Shown here: in pieces, positions 33,976 to 45,441 of the stretch
Layout: each line of letters begins with the position of its first letter
How positions within the stretch are numbered: the stretch's first letter is position 1
Origin: Agrostemma githago
Taxonomy: Eukaryota > Streptophyta > Magnoliopsida > Caryophyllales > Caryophyllaceae
Length of the DNA stretch: 64,000 bases
Assembly: GCA_958450325.1 (NCBI GenBank)
Contig: OY288239.1
Span: 44,237,811 to 44,301,810, forward strand
Reading direction: 5' to 3'
Notes under the pieces: model-generated
Told to the model about the DNA's origin: nothing
Database searches by the model: none
The model's input: only the letters and a program-made list of their open reading frames with translations
Made by a program: the position numbers and the translations under genes

Positions 33976-34734
33976 TGATGTGAGTTGATATGAACTTTGA
34001 AACAAGAATATGAAGTATGATTAGTATTCTGAAATGGAACATAAACAAGTAACCAAAACAGAATGAAAGGATAGTTTTAAGGTTGAATAAACCGTAACCA
34101 AGGATAGTATGCTAGGTGAAGTAGACCTATACTCCAACAAAGCGGTTGCTAGATCAAACACTCGATTGAAATAGCGAGTTTAGAGCTTGTAACGCGACTC
34201 ACTCTAGACTTTGTCTTGTAAACAACAAGGACGAAAAGAAAGCTTAGCTTTACTCAGGTTTTTGATATGCAAATTGGATGTTCTTATTCCTTCAAAATGG
34301 CCGGCTATTTATAGCCTACAAGACCCTTAAAACCGGTTGGTTGAGGGTGACAATAACAAAGCTAGACTAATGTGAACTAGGAGCTAAATACAAGGTTGGA
34401 GTTAAAAACAAAGCTAGTGTAAACAAGGAGTTAAAACCAAAGCTAGGGAGTTAAAACCAAAGCTTGCACCAGCCGTGTAGTCTTGTGTGAACATGGAGCC
34501 AACACCAAAGCTTGAGTGTACACACCATGTGAGCATGGAGCCAAAAACGAAGTAACCAATCAGCCCATAATCAACCTTGACTTCTTTACTCCTTTATTCA
34601 GCTCCCTTGTGAGCTAACTTAGTACTTGGAGAAGACATACCACTAAGCTAGTAGGAGGAGCTAGTGTGGCTTGACTTGAGCTAAGAGGAGCTAGTGTCAC
34701 TTCATTGAACTCCTTAGTCTCCTCATTCGGATCA
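33976..34734 (-). repeat. 3' LTR of pol-3 (759 bp)
   Basis: TATAAATA box at 34306-34313 (-). Transcription from it would run leftwards into the PPR gene. The polypurine tract is at 34735-34748. Confidence 0.94.
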
Positions 34735-37700
34735 TCTCCTCCCCCTTGAAAAGGAATTGCCCTCAATTCTGAAATGCCATCATCATCTAGATAGGGAGAA
34801 AGGTCCCCTATGTTGAACGTGGCATGGACTCCATAATCATCCGGTAATTCTACCTTGTAAGCATTATCATTTACCTTGGATATGATCTTGTAAGGTCCTT
34901 CAGCTCGTGGCATCAGTTTATTCTTTCTTTTACTTGGAAACCTTTCCTTCCTCAAGTGCACCCAAACTAAGTCACCCTCTTGGAAAAGTCTTAGCTTCCT
35001 GTTCTTGTTGGACTTCCTTTTGTATGCTTCATTGACCTCCTTGATCCTTTCTTGTATTTGCTCGTGGAGTTTGATCATAGCCTTTAGTTTGGACTCCGCA
35101 TCCTTGTGAACTAACTCATCTTTTGGTAGCGGAATCAGGTCCAAGGGCATGTAAGGATTGATCCCATATACAGCCTCAAAAGGGGAATGAGAAGTAGCAT
35201 AAGTGGGGGAGCGATTGTAGGCAAACTCAGCATGGGCAAGCTTGATATCCCAATCCTTTTGAGTCTTACTTACAAGGCCCCTTAATAACGTTCCCAAGGT
35301 GCGATTGGTAACCTCAGTTTGTCCATCTGTTTGTGGATGATGAGAAGTGCTAAATAAGAGCTTGGTTCCCACCTTCCTCCATAATGTGTTCCAAAAGTAA
35401 CTAAGGAACTTTGAGTCACGATCAGAGACTATGGACTTGGGTATCCCATGTAGACGCACTACCTTCTTGAAGTATAAGTCAGCAACATTGCTAGCATCAT
35501 CTGTTTTGTGGCAAGCAATGAAGTGAGCCATCTTTGAAAACCGATCTACTACCACCATGATAGCATCTTTTCCTCTAGCGGTTCTTGGTAAGGCTACAAT
35601 GAAATCCATGGATACATCTTCCCATGGTCTACTAGGAGTGGGCAAGGGCGTGTAAACTCCAGGCTTGAAGGAACTCTTGGCAAATTGGCAAGTCACACAC
35701 TTGCTCACCACATTCTGGACGCTCCCTTGCATCTTTGGCCAAAAGAAGTGCTCCTTTAAGACTTCCAACGTTCTTGTAATGCCAAAATGACCCGCTAATC
35801 CTCCTCCATGGGCTTCTCTAACCAGTAGCTCTCTAATGGGATGCTTGGGTACACACAGGCGGTTTCCTTTGAAAAGAAACCCTTCCTGCAAAACAAACTC
35901 ATCAAAGGCTCCCTCCTTGCATTTGGTGAAGGTTTCACCAAAATCAGCATCATTGTTGTAGTAGTCCTTTAGAGTTTCAAATCCAAGCAACCTCACATCC
36001 AAAGTAGATAGTAAAGTGTAGCGGCGTGATAGTGCATCAGCTACTACGTTACTCTTTCCATCTTTGTATTTTGAAGAGAAGTGAAAGGATTGTAAGAATT
36101 CTACCCACTTGGCATGCCTTGGACTTAGCTTTTGTTGACCATTGATGTATTTTAAGGATTCATGATCTGAATGAAGAACAAAATGGTTAGTACGTAGGTA
36201 ATGACTCCAATGATCAAGAGCTCTTACTATGGCATAGAACTCCTTGTCGTAAGTGCAGTAGTTCAGTCTTGCTCCATTGAGTTTCTCTGAGAAATAGGCA
36301 ATGGGGCGCTTGTTTTGTACAAGAACAGCTCCAATTCCAACTCCACTAGCGTCACATTCCACTTCAAATGGTTGAGAGAAATCAGGAAGGGCTAAGATAG
36401 GAGCGGAGCATAGCTTCTCTTTAATGGCTTCAAAGGCTTCTTGGGCAGCTTTGGTCCAAACAAATGCGCCTTTCTTCAAGCACTCAGTGATGGGGCTTGT
36501 GATAGTGCTGAAATCCTTGATAAATCTCCTGTAAAAAGAAGCCAAACCATGAAAAGACCTTACTTCTGTAATGGTGGAAGGGATTGGCCAAGTACGTATG
36601 GATTCCACTTTGGTTTGATCAACTGATACCCCTCCTTTGGATACTACGTAGCCAAGGAATACTACGCTCTCCACAAAGAAGGCACACTTCTCCTTCTTCC
36701 CAAAAAGTTGTTGTTTGCGAAGTGTGGTGAAGAGTAGCCTCAAGTGCTCCATATGTTCTTCCAAGGACCTGCTATACACAAGTATATCATCCAAGTAAAC
36801 CACAATAAAGCGACCTAGGTAGGCCTTAAGTACCTCGTTCATTAACCTCATGAACGTGCTTGGAGCGTTGGTAAGACCAAATGGCATGACCGTCCACTCA
36901 TATAGTCCATGTTTGGTTTTGAAAGCGGTCTTCCATTCATCTCCCTCCCTCATTCTGATTTGATGGTAACCACTCCTTAGATCAATTTTGGAGAAGACCA
37001 CCGCCCCATGAAGCTCATCTAACATATCATCTAACCTTGGAATAGGAAACCTATACTTGATGGTGATGTTGTTAACGGCTCTACTATCTACACACATTCT
37101 CCATGTTCCATCCTTCTTAGGTACTAAAAGAACTGGAACAGCACAAGGACTAAGGCTCTCCCGCACATACCCTCTACTCATTAACTCATCTATTTGTCTT
37201 TGTAATTCCTTAGTTTCTTCCGGATTACACCTATAGGCAGCCTTATTGGGTAAGGTTGATCCTGGAATGAGGTCGATTTGATGTTCTATACCTCTAATAG
37301 GTGGTAAACCAACGGGTAATTCCTCGGGGAAGACATCCTTAAACTCGTGTAACAACTCCTCTAATGGTTTTCCTCCAAGTCTATTCTCAACTTCTACGGG
37401 TTTCTCTTTAGCTACCATGACAAATACACGTTCCCCCTCTTGTATAGCTTGCTCTACTTCATTTTCACTAGCAAAGATGGTGAGGTTGGGTCTTTTGTTC
37501 TTGCTGGAGGTCATAGCTCTAACAGCTTGGGGAGTCATGGGTTTTAGAACGATTTTCTTTCCCTTATCCCTTAATTCATATTCATTCTTTCTCCCATGGT
37601 GTACTACATCCCTATCAAACTGCCAAGGACGTCCCAAAAGTATATGACAAGCATCCATAGGAATAACATCGCAAAGAACTTCATCAACGTAGGAACCCAT

Positions 37701-38084
37701 GGTTAAACCCACCCTTACTTGTTTAGTGACCCTTATCTTGTTCTCATTATCCAACCAATGTAAAGCATACGGTTTAGGGTGATTAGTGGTGGTGAGACCT
37801 AACTTAGCTACCATTTCTGTAGACGCAACATTAGTACAACTACCCCCATCAATAATCAAACTACACCACTTGGTATTAACTAGACATTTTGTGTGAAAGA
37901 GTTGGTCTCTTTGTTCGGTGTTTTGTGGGATAGGATTAGCATGAAGTGTACGTAATACTAAGACCTTACCAAACGTTGGGAGTTCATCTTCTCTTTCTCC
38001 CAAGTAGACTTCAGAAACAGGTGCGCCATTGGACTTAGAAAGACTAATGATGCTTGAATCTTCAAAGCTCACAACTCCAGCCAT
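34614..38084 (-). CDS. pol: Gag-less Pol polyprotein of pol-3
   Basis: Nearly identical to the frame in pol-1 and also 1156 residues from MAGVV. Short leader with no Gag domain, protease (DGGS), RT (YLDD), RNase H, integrase with HHCC and DDE residues, frame ending in the 3' LTR. No stop or frameshift. The leader reads SNGAPVSEVYLGE where pol-1 has SHGASVPEVYLGE, followed by the same deletion junction. All catalytic motifs are present, so the enzymes should be active if expressed. Confidence 0.94.
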   Translation of the reverse strand: MAGVVSFEDSSIISLSKSNGAPVSEVYLGEREDELPTFGKVLVLRTLHANPIPQNTEQRDQLFHTKCLVNTKWCSLIIDGGSCTNVASTEMVAKLGLTTTNHPKPYALHWLDNENKIRVTKQVRVGLTMGSYVDEVLCDVIPMDACHILLGRPWQFDRDVVHHGRKNEYELRDKGKKIVLKPMTPQAVRAMTSSKNKRPNLTIFASENEVEQAIQEGERVFVMVAKEKPVEVENRLGGKPLEELLHEFKDVFPEELPVGLPPIRGIEHQIDLIPGSTLPNKAAYRCNPEETKELQRQIDELMSRGYVRESLSPCAVPVLLVPKKDGTWRMCVDSRAVNNITIKYRFPIPRLDDMLDELHGAVVFSKIDLRSGYHQIRMREGDEWKTAFKTKHGLYEWTVMPFGLTNAPSTFMRLMNEVLKAYLGRFIVVYLDDILVYSRSLEEHMEHLRLLFTTLRKQQLFGKKEKCAFFVESVVFLGYVVSKGGVSVDQTKVESIRTWPIPSTITEVRSFHGLASFYRRFIKDFSTITSPITECLKKGAFVWTKAAQEAFEAIKEKLCSAPILALPDFSQPFEVECDASGVGIGAVLVQNKRPIAYFSEKLNGARLNYCTYDKEFYAIVRALDHWSHYLRTNHFVLHSDHESLKYINGQQKLSPRHAKWVEFLQSFHFSSKYKDGKSNVVADALSRRYTLLSTLDVRLLGFETLKDYYNNDADFGETFTKCKEGAFDEFVLQEGFLFKGNRLCVPKHPIRELLVREAHGGGLAGHFGITRTLEVLKEHFFWPKMQGSVQNVVSKCVTCQFAKSSFKPGVYTPLPTPSRPWEDVSMDFIVALPRTARGKDAIMVVVDRFSKMAHFIACHKTDDASNVADLYFKKVVRLHGIPKSIVSDRDSKFLSYFWNTLWRKVGTKLLFSTSHHPQTDGQTEVTNRTLGTLLRGLVSKTQKDWDIKLAHAEFAYNRSPTYATSHSPFEAVYGINPYMPLDLIPLPKDELVHKDAESKLKAMIKLHEQIQERIKEVNEAYKRKSNKNRKLRLFQEGDLVWVHLRKERFPSKRKNKLMPRAEGPYKIISKVNDNAYKVELPDDYGVHATFNIGDLSPYLDDDGISELRAIPFQGGGDDPNEETKEFNEVTLAPLSSSQATLAPPTSLVVCLLQVLS

Positions 38085-38109
38085 GCTCACGTCTAAATGG
38101 ATGACCAAA

Positions 38110-38121
38110 GCTCTGATACCA
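38110..38121 (-). promoter_or_regulatory. Primer binding site of pol-3, tRNA-Met
   Basis: TGGTATCAGAGC on the minus strand, four bases from the 5' LTR. Confidence 0.93.
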
Positions 38122-38125
38122 CTAA

Positions 38126-38884
38126 TGATGTGAGTTGATATGAACTTTGAAACAAGAATATGAAGTATGATTAGTATTCTGAAATGGAACATAAACAAGT
38201 AACCAAAACAGAATGAAAGGATAGTTTTAAGGTTGAATAAACCGTAACCAAGGATAGTATGCTAGGTGAAGTAGACCTATACTCCAACAAAGCGGTTGCT
38301 AGATCAAACACTCGATTGAAATAGCGAGTTTAGAGCTTGTAACGCGACTCACTCTAGACTTTGTCTTGTAAACAACAAGGACGAAAAGAAAGCTTAGCTT
38401 TACTCAGGTTTTTGATATGCAAATTGGATGTTCTTATTCCTTCAAAATGGCCGGCTATTTATAGCCTACAAGACCCTTAAAACCGGTTGGTTGAGGGTGA
38501 CAATAACAAAGCTAGACTAATGTGAACTAGGAGCTAAATACAAGGTTGGAGTTAAAAACAAAGCTAGTGTAAACAAGGAGTTAAAACCAAAGCTAGGGAG
38601 TTAAAACCAAAGCTTGCACCAGCCGTGTAGTCTTGTGTGAACATGGAGCCAACACCAAAGCTTGAGTGTACACACCATGTGAGCATGGAGCCAAAAACGA
38701 AGTAACCAATCAGCCCATAATCAACCTTGACTTCTTTACTCCTTTATTCAGCTCCCTTGTGAGCTAACTTAGTACTTGGAGAAGACATACCACTAAGCTA
38801 GTAGGAGGAGCTAGTGTGGCTTGACTTGAGCTAAGAGGAGCTAGTGTCACTTCATTGAACTCCTTAGTCTCCTCATTCGGATCA
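38126..38884 (-). repeat. 5' LTR of pol-3 (759 bp)
   Basis: Same length and sequence as the left LTR by eye, so little time has passed since insertion. Confidence 0.94.
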
Positions 38885-38889
38885 GGATG

Positions 38890-40700
38890 GCACTCCAATT
38901 GATGTTCTCTCCGGAGATGAGATGGAGACATCAGTGAAACAAACAAAACTGTCCAAACTCTCCAAAAGTTTTAAACCCAAGGTATCTGGTAAAATTTATA
39001 AACGACACAGAAAGTTAACTTCTCCTGTGTGGAGTCAATTTGAAATCCAAGATGAACCGGATGAAAATGGTAACCTTGTTTGCAAATGTAAGAAATGTGC
39101 TAAACCTTTCATTGCTAAAAGTAAGAATGGTACTGAAAATTTGATTTGACATTTAAAGTCATGCAAAGGGAACTCTTTTAGAGATATTGGTCAATTTATT
39201 CTAGAAAATAATGTTGGATCATTGACTTCTAGGCTTCCTAAATTTTCCTCTGATGATGAATTTTGCCAATTAGTTGCTATTGCCATAGCTAAGCACAATT
39301 TACCCTTTCAACTAGTAGAGTATGAAGGAATAAGGAAGTGTTTCTCTTATCTAAACCCTGATGTTAAATTTTTTACTAGGAATACAATTAAGTCTGACAT
39401 CTTAAGAATGTATGATATAGAGAAAGAGAGACTTATTGGGTTATTTAAAAGAGCAAATGGAAGAATTTCCCTTACTTCTGATTGTTGGAGTTCTGTTACC
39501 ACAGATGGGTACATTTCACTTACTGCCCATTTTATTGATGACAGTTGGCAACTTCAAAAGCGTGTTCTTAACTTTAGTTTCTTGCCTCCTCCTCATAGTG
39601 GTGCGGCTATGTCTGTTAAGATTGCTTCTTTACTCAATGAATGGGGTATAGAGGGTAGAATAATGTCCATCACTTTGGATAATGCTTCTGCTAATGATTC
39701 AATGGTTGAATCCTTAAAGCAAGCCTGATTTAAATTTGATGTGTAATGGTGATTACTTTCATATTCGCTGTTGTGCTCACATATTGAATTTGATTGTGCA
39801 AGAGGGGTTAAAAGATATGGATGATGCAATTATTAAAGTTAGGGTTAGTGTTAAGTATAGCAAGGGTTCTCAATCAAGGAAGCATAGGTTTAACTCTTGT
39901 GTCCAACATGTCAATCTTGAGTCGGTTCGTGGATTAAGACAAGATGTTCCAACTCGTTGGAATTTTACCTTTCACATGCTGGCAAGTGCTCTATACTATC
40001 GGAGAGCTTTCAATAATCTTGCTAAAACTGACATGAACTATTTGCATTGTCCTACCGAAGCTGAATGGGATAAAATTGAAAAAATCTGCAAATTTTTGAA
40101 AGTGTTTTATGATGTTACACGTGCTTTCTTTTGTATCAAGTTTCCTACGTCAAATCTTTATTTCACCCAGGTTTTAAGGGTAAGGTTGTTACTTAAAGAT
40201 GAAATGGGATCTAGAGATGGCTTCATTAGAAGCATGGTCACTAGGATGTCTGTCAAATTTGACAAATATTGGTCGGTTTTTAGTACAATCATCATGGCAA
40301 TAGCTGTTGTTTTTTATCCTCGATATAAATTTAATGTTGTTGATTGGGCTAATAAACGAATTTTTGGTGACTCTTCTAATTTTGAGTTGGAGATCTTTAA
40401 GGACAAGCTATTTGAGTTGTTCAACCAATATGTCTCTTTGGCAAGTGACTCTACTCCACCCTCCACTGATGGTGTTAATGGCGATGCCCATAAGGATACA
40501 TCGTAGGATAACTTTATGATGGTAAATATCTTTGCAATAAATTTAATATTTAATTTTCTTAACCTCTAATTTTTTCTAATATTATACTTCATGTTTACTG
40601 ATTATAGGATTACGCCTCTTACACTAGCAATACTTTTAGTAATGCTGGAAAATCCGAGTTAGAGTTGTACTTAGAAGAGCCTGTATTGCCACGCACTTCT
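38890..40700 (+). pseudogene. hAT transposase gene (RICESLEEPER/DAYSLEEPER type), broken
   Basis: Reading order: a BED-type zinc finger (SPVWSQFE, CKCKKC, then HLKSC after a TGA at 39147-39149); a catalytic-core start LTSDCWSS; the motif SITLDNASAND; RCCAHILNLIVQEGL; and a DUF4413-like region (FYPRYKFNVVDWA). A second stop lies at 39726-39728, just before an open frame at 39736-40506. A further short piece at about 40610-40700 (YLEEPVLPRTS) lies after an intron-like gap, and then an LTR begins at 40701. The C-terminal hATC dimerisation part is missing. The pol-3 insertion sits at the 5' exon border. This could be an old transposon or a decayed domesticated gene; I favour a dead transposon. 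Confidence 0.83.
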
Positions 40701-40951
40701 TGTAATAACCGTATTTTAGTACTTGTATGTAATATCCGTCGTGTATTACTCATGTTTCCTATATAGCTTGGGTGTCGTTATGGGTAGTAGCATATATAAT
40801 TGGTTAAACCATTTCGCATATATAATTGGTCAAACCTTAAGTCAACCCGAACAAATACATTGCAACCTGTTTCTTTTAACCTGATTATTACCCGTATAAC
40901 ACCTATTACGATACTATATTCACTTATGAAAGTAATTAATTATCCTATTCC
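40701..40951 (+). mobile_element. LTR-like fragment, left part (continues at 62376)
   Basis: Starts TGTAATAACCG directly where hAT homology stops, and is interrupted by Tat-II at 40952. The expected left target duplication is CTTCT (40696-40700); the right end is off-window. The family is possibly Tekay-like, from the terminus only. Confidence 0.5.
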
Positions 40952-43081
40952 TGTAGACACCCAGATTTGGACCTGGTGGCTGCAGAGGTGCCCAGCAAAC
41001 ACCCGATGACGATAGGACTGCAACGCGACGAGGATTCGCAATGTTTCAGATAGTTTTCTTATAGAACGGACCAAATAATTACTCGGAAAAATTAAAACTA
41101 ACATGATGGCAGCCTTAGTCGTGTCGTTACGGTCGTATAGACACTAATTATAGTCAATTCCGACACCAGGACCCCGAGCCGGCCCCGAAGCTCGAACCGA
41201 GTCAACCCCGAGTCAAGCGAGCCTCGGGATGAACACCCGAGGCCCACGAAACCCACGGTGCTAGGTCAAGCCGTGGGGAAGCCTTCACGACCAAGAAAGC
41301 TATCACACACCCGCCTCTCGGTCTTCAGAACTCCAACCGCCCCACCTGACGCGCCTGGGTCTTCCCACGCTCGGACCCAGGCGCCTGAGTCCTGGTGCGC
41401 CCCAAGTCACGCGTCCATGTGGGCGACGAGGGCCGAAAACACCTATAAATACCCCTCTCCACCTCATTCATTCGACACTTCAACTCTCTCTTCTCCCTAA
41501 AAAACTCTCGCTGAGGGCTCGCACTCCGACACCCGAGGCAAACGATCCACTCGATCGTAGTTCCGATAAAAACAGCGACATCGACGCTACTCCTCATCTT
41601 CGAGCACTCCACTCGATACCGAGGTGCCTGTGATCGACTAGCTCAAAACTAGTACCCAGGTTCTGCCGGATTAGCCGCAGAACTAGCCCTCAGTAACAAA
41701 GCTCTGCCGGAGTAGCCGCGGGAAGGTCAAACGGTAACGGAGATCTGCCGTTGTCACTAGGAGGATCCACCTGTTGATTCAAGTCGTCACTAGGTTGTCA
41801 TCTAAACAAAACTGGAAAGTTTCTATTATGCACTACGACAACACTAGGCGTGGGCGCTAGGCCCACAAACGTCCACTAAACTACGTAACGTCCCAACTTC
41901 AACCGCAAATACTAAAACACGCTAAACAAATCCGAGTAATTCCGAGATCCGTTCTCAAGACTATCTATGCATCGAGTCCCGTTTAGTGTATACTCCGAGG
42001 GTGCAATTCCTCACAATGTGATTTACTTACATTCGCATTTACAGTTTTTCGTACGATTTACTGCTTTTATGACCTTATAATCGCATGCTAAATCACCTAA
42101 CACGGAATTCAAAACGTAAAATAACTAAAACTGAACAAAGTGATGGTCGGGTTCCGTATTAGTCCAGATGCTCACCTTATTGGGTTCAAAGCGTCTCTAT
42201 TAATACCGAACCGACGCATCTTAAGCAGAATACCAGGTAAGGTATATCACGAGAATGACTAATATCCGTATTATCGCGTTAAAACTGATTTGCTAATACG
42301 TATAATACTAGTACTCTCTACTCTCCTACGTGCATCTTTTCATGGCCTGCCTGTCACGTGAAATCGCATGCAAGGAATGTAAACACAACTACTTTGACGA
42401 TAAAACTTATCTGTCCTTAAAACAACCGACATAGCAAAAGACATAGGGTTAAAACAACGGATGTTACAGTACTTCCACCATAACAAAAGAACTAGGAAAT
42501 CAGCCCACCGATTGATTAGTAGAGGTCGCTATAGTGCGGTCGGTATTGGGTGTTGACATCTACCGGATGTTGGCTTCCCAATACGTACCCTCACCCCTTA
42601 CTCAGAATCGACGGTTTCCGGATGTCCAAAACCATTGGCAATGAGAGTCATTCCAGGCATGGAGTGCTTAAGGTTACAAGTCTTTATCTTTAGGTCCCGT
42701 GCCACTCAACTTTGAGCCGGTAAGGGATCATAGTTGAGTTGAACGGTTTCTGAGTCCCCATAATTGACCCGGTGGCGACTCCACAAATCGGCAACGAATT
42801 CAGTTCACTAAAAAGGTCGCCTTACCAAATGAATCGGCCTTTGAACATTTACAACCACGTCTCGATCGATTTCCAAACGGAAACACAGGTGTCAGCACCC
42901 GTCTAGTACAAGTCCGGATCGTCATCCAAATCGAGGTCCGACACTTCGCCCCGTATGCGAGATCGGACCGGCCCCCGGCAGGGAGGGGGCCGCGTGGGTG
43001 GTCGCCGCCGCACGTTGAAAAACCGGGTTGGTCCCGCGCGGGCACGCGTGGGGCCCCAGGCGGTGCGGACGGACGTCCTCA
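40952..43081 (+). repeat. 5' LTR of Tat-II (2130 bp)
   Basis: Starts TGTAGACACCCAGAT and ends GTCCTCA. TATA box TATAAATA at 41444-41451. Colinear with 60217-62375; the main difference is a short insertion near 60587-60613 in the right copy, plus scattered substitutions. The block 42518-42652 is shared with the Tat-I LTR, and a primer-site-like word lies at 42773-42782. Confidence 0.93.
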
Positions 43082-43084
43082 GTT

Positions 43085-43102
43085 TGGCGACTCCGCTGGG
43101 GA
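43085..43102 (+). promoter_or_regulatory. Primer binding site of Tat-II, tRNA-Arg type
   Basis: TGGCGACTCCGCTGGGGA begins three bases after the 5' LTR. This is the usual primer site of Tat/Ogre elements. Confidence 0.88.
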
Positions 43103-44625
43103 CTTGGAAACAAGTTTCCAACGGTGGTGTAACTTGAACGAGGTCGGTGAAGCTCATTTCTTAATTCTTAGTTGTGGTCACTACAAGTTTTGGCCCTAAA
43201 AAGCCCACCCTAACCGATATCAGGACCAATCGACCCCATCGCGGTAAGATCTCTCGGGACACGCAAAGAGACCCTCGATTAACGCTCCGGCCGCCTAACG
43301 CGTAACCCGCGGGATTAATAAAGCGGATAGTCCAAACATACGGTATGACACTCATCTCCCCAGATCGCTGTCAATGCCTAAGTAAAGACTATTCGTGGGC
43401 GGTAGCCTACCCTAAACCTACCCGAGTCTGCATCCTGCATGAGTGTATGCATTCCTAGTTATGTGTAGCGTGTTTGAACAATACAACCCAAATAAAACAC
43501 TAAAATCCGGATTCAACCACGCCAACATATTCAACCGCACCCAATTCCATTTTTCGAAAATACCTCATCTTTTCAAAACGACCGTTTGAACATCAACACT
43601 CCGACCAAATCATGGTTTCTAAAAAGAAAAGGGAAAACGTTTTTTTTTGCCGTTACCATGGCAAAATTCACATTCACTAATTTCAAAAAAAAAAAAAAAT
43701 TTAGTACCACCACCTGGGCCTATTTAAAACCTATTAACAACAAATGATTACCGTTAACACAACCGAAGCTCCCAATTAATGGGGTTAAGGCCACCACGCG
43801 GTCACATTCTATTTCAAAAAAAAGAAAAACTTTTGTATACATACCGTTGGCACGACCGAAGCTTCAATTAATGAAGTCAAGAAACCCAAAGCGGTTACAC
43901 TTTCAAAACACTTTATTTACAATGCACACCCCCACCGTCTAATGCTAGTACAACTGACCAACGTGGGTCACTAATTTTAGAAGTCCCTTTTCAAAAAGCA
44001 AAAGTTTATAAGAAACGCTATTCACCACCTAAGTCCCCCACTAAGGATTTAGTCACGCCTTTAGGGAGTCTGTCATCAGACTTCGCGCTCCGTCACGAGC
44101 ATCACGCACCCCGCGAGTATCGAACTAACTAATTAATAGTAGTTTCGATAGAAGTATCACGTAACTATTTTTAAAAAAAAAACGTTTCCCTTAAAAAGAA
44201 AATGCATTCCTTTCAAAAATACTTACGTTTCGTCATCATTTCCGATGCACCCACATAACAACGCATTTGCACTCCACGAACGATGTCGTCATACCGTCAT
44301 CACGCTATTTCTACAAACCATCCTTTTCAAAATTTTACAAAACTGGTCGTTTTCAAAGAAAACATGCATCCAAGTCCTTTTGATCTTGAGTCGGGATCGC
44401 GATCAATTCCTCACGCCGTACAACTATGTGTTTAACTGTCCTTGCTAGCTATTAGGATCATCTCTACTCAAGGTCTTACGTTTTAGGATCGTCTCACTTC
44501 GAGAAGTCCTCTTTAAACCTCACCACCGAGGTTCGCGTCAAATCGTCTCATTACAGAGACAAAAAATTCGTCGGGCGTCTCGCCAAGTACACCAAGAGTC
44601 CGAAAGCACCTGAATCCCCAAATTA
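43103..44625 (+). other. Leader between primer site and gag of Tat-II
   Basis: No gene. An imperfect tandem repeat of about 108 bp at about 43750-43910 (words CCGTTAACAC/CCGTTGGCAC, CGACCGAAGCTTCAATTAATG) recalls a packaging or leader repeat. A- and T-runs are common. Confidence 0.55.
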
Positions 44626-45441
44626 ATGACCACACACACATGGGTCAAGGGCCTCAGTTCCGTGTTTCGAGTCCTTAAGACGTCCGACGAAATTCCTCTG
44701 ACTCCCGACGTTATCTTGCAGAAATCTATCCCCGACATGACCACGGAACCCCGGGTGATTGAGAACCTCTCTTGCAACGTTAGTGCCTTAGCTGAGGTGG
44801 TGCACCACGTGCAAGCCTCGATAGACCATCTGTCCCACTTCGTTCATCTCCTTGATAGCCGTCTTTACTTTCTCGAAAACAAGGACGCAAATTGCGAACC
44901 GAACTACAGTCCAATTAACTACCATACAGACACCCCAAGCGAGTCACCCAGACACTCCGTACGAGCAAGATCCCCAGAGAACGACAAAGAAATAACTTCA
45001 ATCCCTCACAAGATACCACCTAGCAAAGCCAAGACACCCTGTAGAGAATTTACCAAGCTCGGCTCAACATACACTGAGACCCTTAAAGACCTGATAGATC
45101 AAGGGCTACTCAAACCTCTAGGTCCCACTCCGGACCCACCAGTTGGTAAAAGAAGTAAGAGGTGGAGTCCTAATACCTACTGTCTCTTCCACCAAGGCAA
45201 TGGGCACGACACTGAGACATGTTTCTCATTAAAACACGTTGTCCAGAACCTAATCGAAGCGGGGACTTACTCCCCGGCGAAGAGACAAAGGACAGACTTC
45301 ACCTTTCCGGTTGGCGAGGGAGAAATAATGACATTGGTAGTCGTTACAAGCCACTTCAGACCCTTTAACACGTTGACCCCAAGAGCCGCCTCCAGGCGTC
45401 ACTCGAGGGGAGCGTCCTCCGAAAGACAGGGCGAGCTTTGA
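44626..45441 (+). CDS. gag: Tat-type Gag remnant with C-terminal CHC motif
   Basis: A 271-residue frame. The C-terminal part carries YCLFHQGNGHDTETCFSLK, then LIEAG, the conserved ending of Tat/Ogre Gag proteins, with C..H....H....C spacing. The N-terminal 130 residues are helical and polar (MTTHTWVKGLSS). The large central Gag domain expected between them is absent, so this is an internally deleted Gag and probably not functional alone. It is followed by degenerate sequence with no frame. Confidence 0.72.
   Translation: MTTHTWVKGLSSVFRVLKTSDEIPLTPDVILQKSIPDMTTEPRVIENLSCNVSALAEVVHHVQASIDHLSHFVHLLDSRLYFLENKDANCEPNYSPINYHTDTPSESPRHSVRARSPENDKEITSIPHKIPPSKAKTPCREFTKLGSTYTETLKDLIDQGLLKPLGPTPDPPVGKRSKRWSPNTYCLFHQGNGHDTETCFSLKHVVQNLIEAGTYSPAKRQRTDFTFPVGEGEIMTLVVVTSHFRPFNTLTPRAASRRHSRGASSERQGEL

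Larger units (their letters stand above)
33976..38884 (-). mobile_element. CRM-like retrotransposon lacking gag ('pol-3'), complete and young
   Basis: Perfect target duplication GGATG (33971-33975 and 38885-38889). Both LTRs are 759 bp and identical by eye. Internal region 3391 bp, the same length as pol-1. One intact pol frame. It sits between the PPR gene and the hAT transposase gene, at the start of the first recognisable hAT exon. Confidence 0.96.

Noticed and set aside
38764..38946. 60-residue frame at the right border of pol-3
   Set aside because: LTR-encoded tail read across the insertion junction into hAT sequence.
41258..41612. Open frames on both strands in the Tat-II LTR (counterpart near 60538-60849)
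   Set aside because: GC-rich LTR sequence around the TATA box; the frames are not conserved between the two LTRs.
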